From Puccinia triticina (taxonomy: Eukaryota; Basidiomycota; Pucciniomycetes; Pucciniales; Pucciniaceae), in assembly GCF_026914185.1 (NCBI RefSeq), contig NC_070564.1, positions 7,440,001-7,504,000 on the forward strand: DNA of 64,000 nt. The letters run 5' to 3'. Positions 63,314 through 64,000 of the stretch are shown piece after piece; position 1 is the first letter of the stretch, and every line of letters starts with the position of its first letter. The position numbers were made by a program, and so were the translations under genes. The notes below the pieces were generated by a model, which saw only the letters and a list, made by a program, of their open reading frames with translations, had not been told where the DNA came from and did not search any database.

Positions 63314-64000
63314 TGTCCACGGAGGCGGCATGAGCGGGCAAGACCTGGGCGTACCGTGCACGAGGCCAGACGCCAAGTCATGCGCATCTGCGATGCCCGG
63401 CCTCTTGGGTCATATAAATATGACCCCCCAGCACGGATGGGATGATTCCCTCAGCGCTCTTCCTCCCATAATCGCCCAGAGCCAGCTCATCTAGAGCCGC
63501 TCGCCTTTCTCACAATTCGTTTGTGTTCGACTCTCTACTATCACCTTATTTTGTTTTTATCGCCGCCTTCTATCGTCTTCCTTAGCTTTGCTCGAAGACA
63601 CAGGTAAGATTCCTTTTCTTCATTCTAGTAGCTCGCGTGAACCAAGCTTTCCAAAGCTCCAATCCGCCGTGATCAGTGTGAATCAAGCTAGCAAGCTCCA
63701 ATCCACTCTCCTATCCCGTATTAATTCGGTGACCGATAAATGCTCGCGTGAACCAAGCTTTACAAAGCTCCAATCCGCATCGACCCCGTGACCAGTGTGA
63801 ATCAAGCTAGCAAGCTCCAATCCACTCTCCTATCCCGTATGAATTCGGTGACCTATATATTCGACCGTCTTTAATTCTGACTGCTATCCTAGAACGCGTA
63901 CTGCTACATATAATGCGTGAACAAGCATCTGTCGCTCCAAACCGCAAATCTAAATTCATAACAATGAGCACATAAGCGACATCGATATTGATTGCATCAT
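63314..64000 (+). mobile_element. LTR-like element start abutting the copia pol, runs off window
   Basis: Copia homology ends at 63313 and TGTCCACGGAGGCGGCATGA begins. A TATA-like TCATATAAATATGACC lies at 63411. From about 63632 a unit of about 109 bp (CTCGCGTGAACCAAGCTT, GTGTGAATCAAGCTAGCAAG, CCAATCCACTCTCCTATCCC) is repeated twice. It is probably the 5' end of another retroelement inserted in the copia copy. The partner LTR lies outside the window. Confidence 0.5.

Overview
The window is a transposon-saturated stretch of a filamentous basidiomycete genome. A rust fungus (Pucciniales) is the best guess. The guess rests on short-exon genes split by roughly 50-130 bp GT-AG introns, a secreted GH26-like glycoside hydrolase, BED/DUF659 hAT, Ty3 and Ty1 retrotransposons, and repeat content that leaves only about 8-9 kb of recognisable host sequence. 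The species cannot be read from the sequence.

Host genes lie in two islands. The left island holds a GH26-like secreted hydrolase (minus, 2367-4367), a possible small hypothetical gene (minus, 4932-5470) and a tail-anchored cytochrome b5 (plus, 7331-7979). The central island holds the mitochondrial tRNA-modifying flavoprotein MTO1/GidA (minus, 31078-33823) and, upstream on the same strand, a zinc-finger gene (34526-35669). A broken ribosomal protein uL4 (RPL4) copy at 42640-43110 looks like cargo inside a mobile element.

Retroelements: a Ty3-type element with 539-bp LTRs (16124-23221) and a hAT transposon (23576-26374, 8-bp target duplication CTCCAAGT) are both nested inside a non-autonomous LTR element (15030-26864). 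Other remnants are a Ty3 protease fragment (10524-11460), a Ty3 integrase-end/chromodomain fragment (28830-29195), a Ty1/copia pol (60333-63313) abutting another LTR-like element at the right edge, and a Tc1/mariner transposase running off the left edge.

The most unusual content is a set of non-autonomous DNA elements whose interiors are hairpin minisatellites: units of about 40 bp, each an inverted pair of 13-15 bp stems around a short, often alternating purine-pyrimidine loop. They sit in elements with different ends and different target duplications (TTA, TAT, CAT, CCGG, AGTGATGTGT), so one architecture seems to recur in unrelated transposons. Several insertions can be proved from the sequence alone because an uninterrupted copy of the target is also present in the window. 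Coordinates of repeats are by eye and may be off by a few bases. Some nominal gene starts were moved to the first true ATG.
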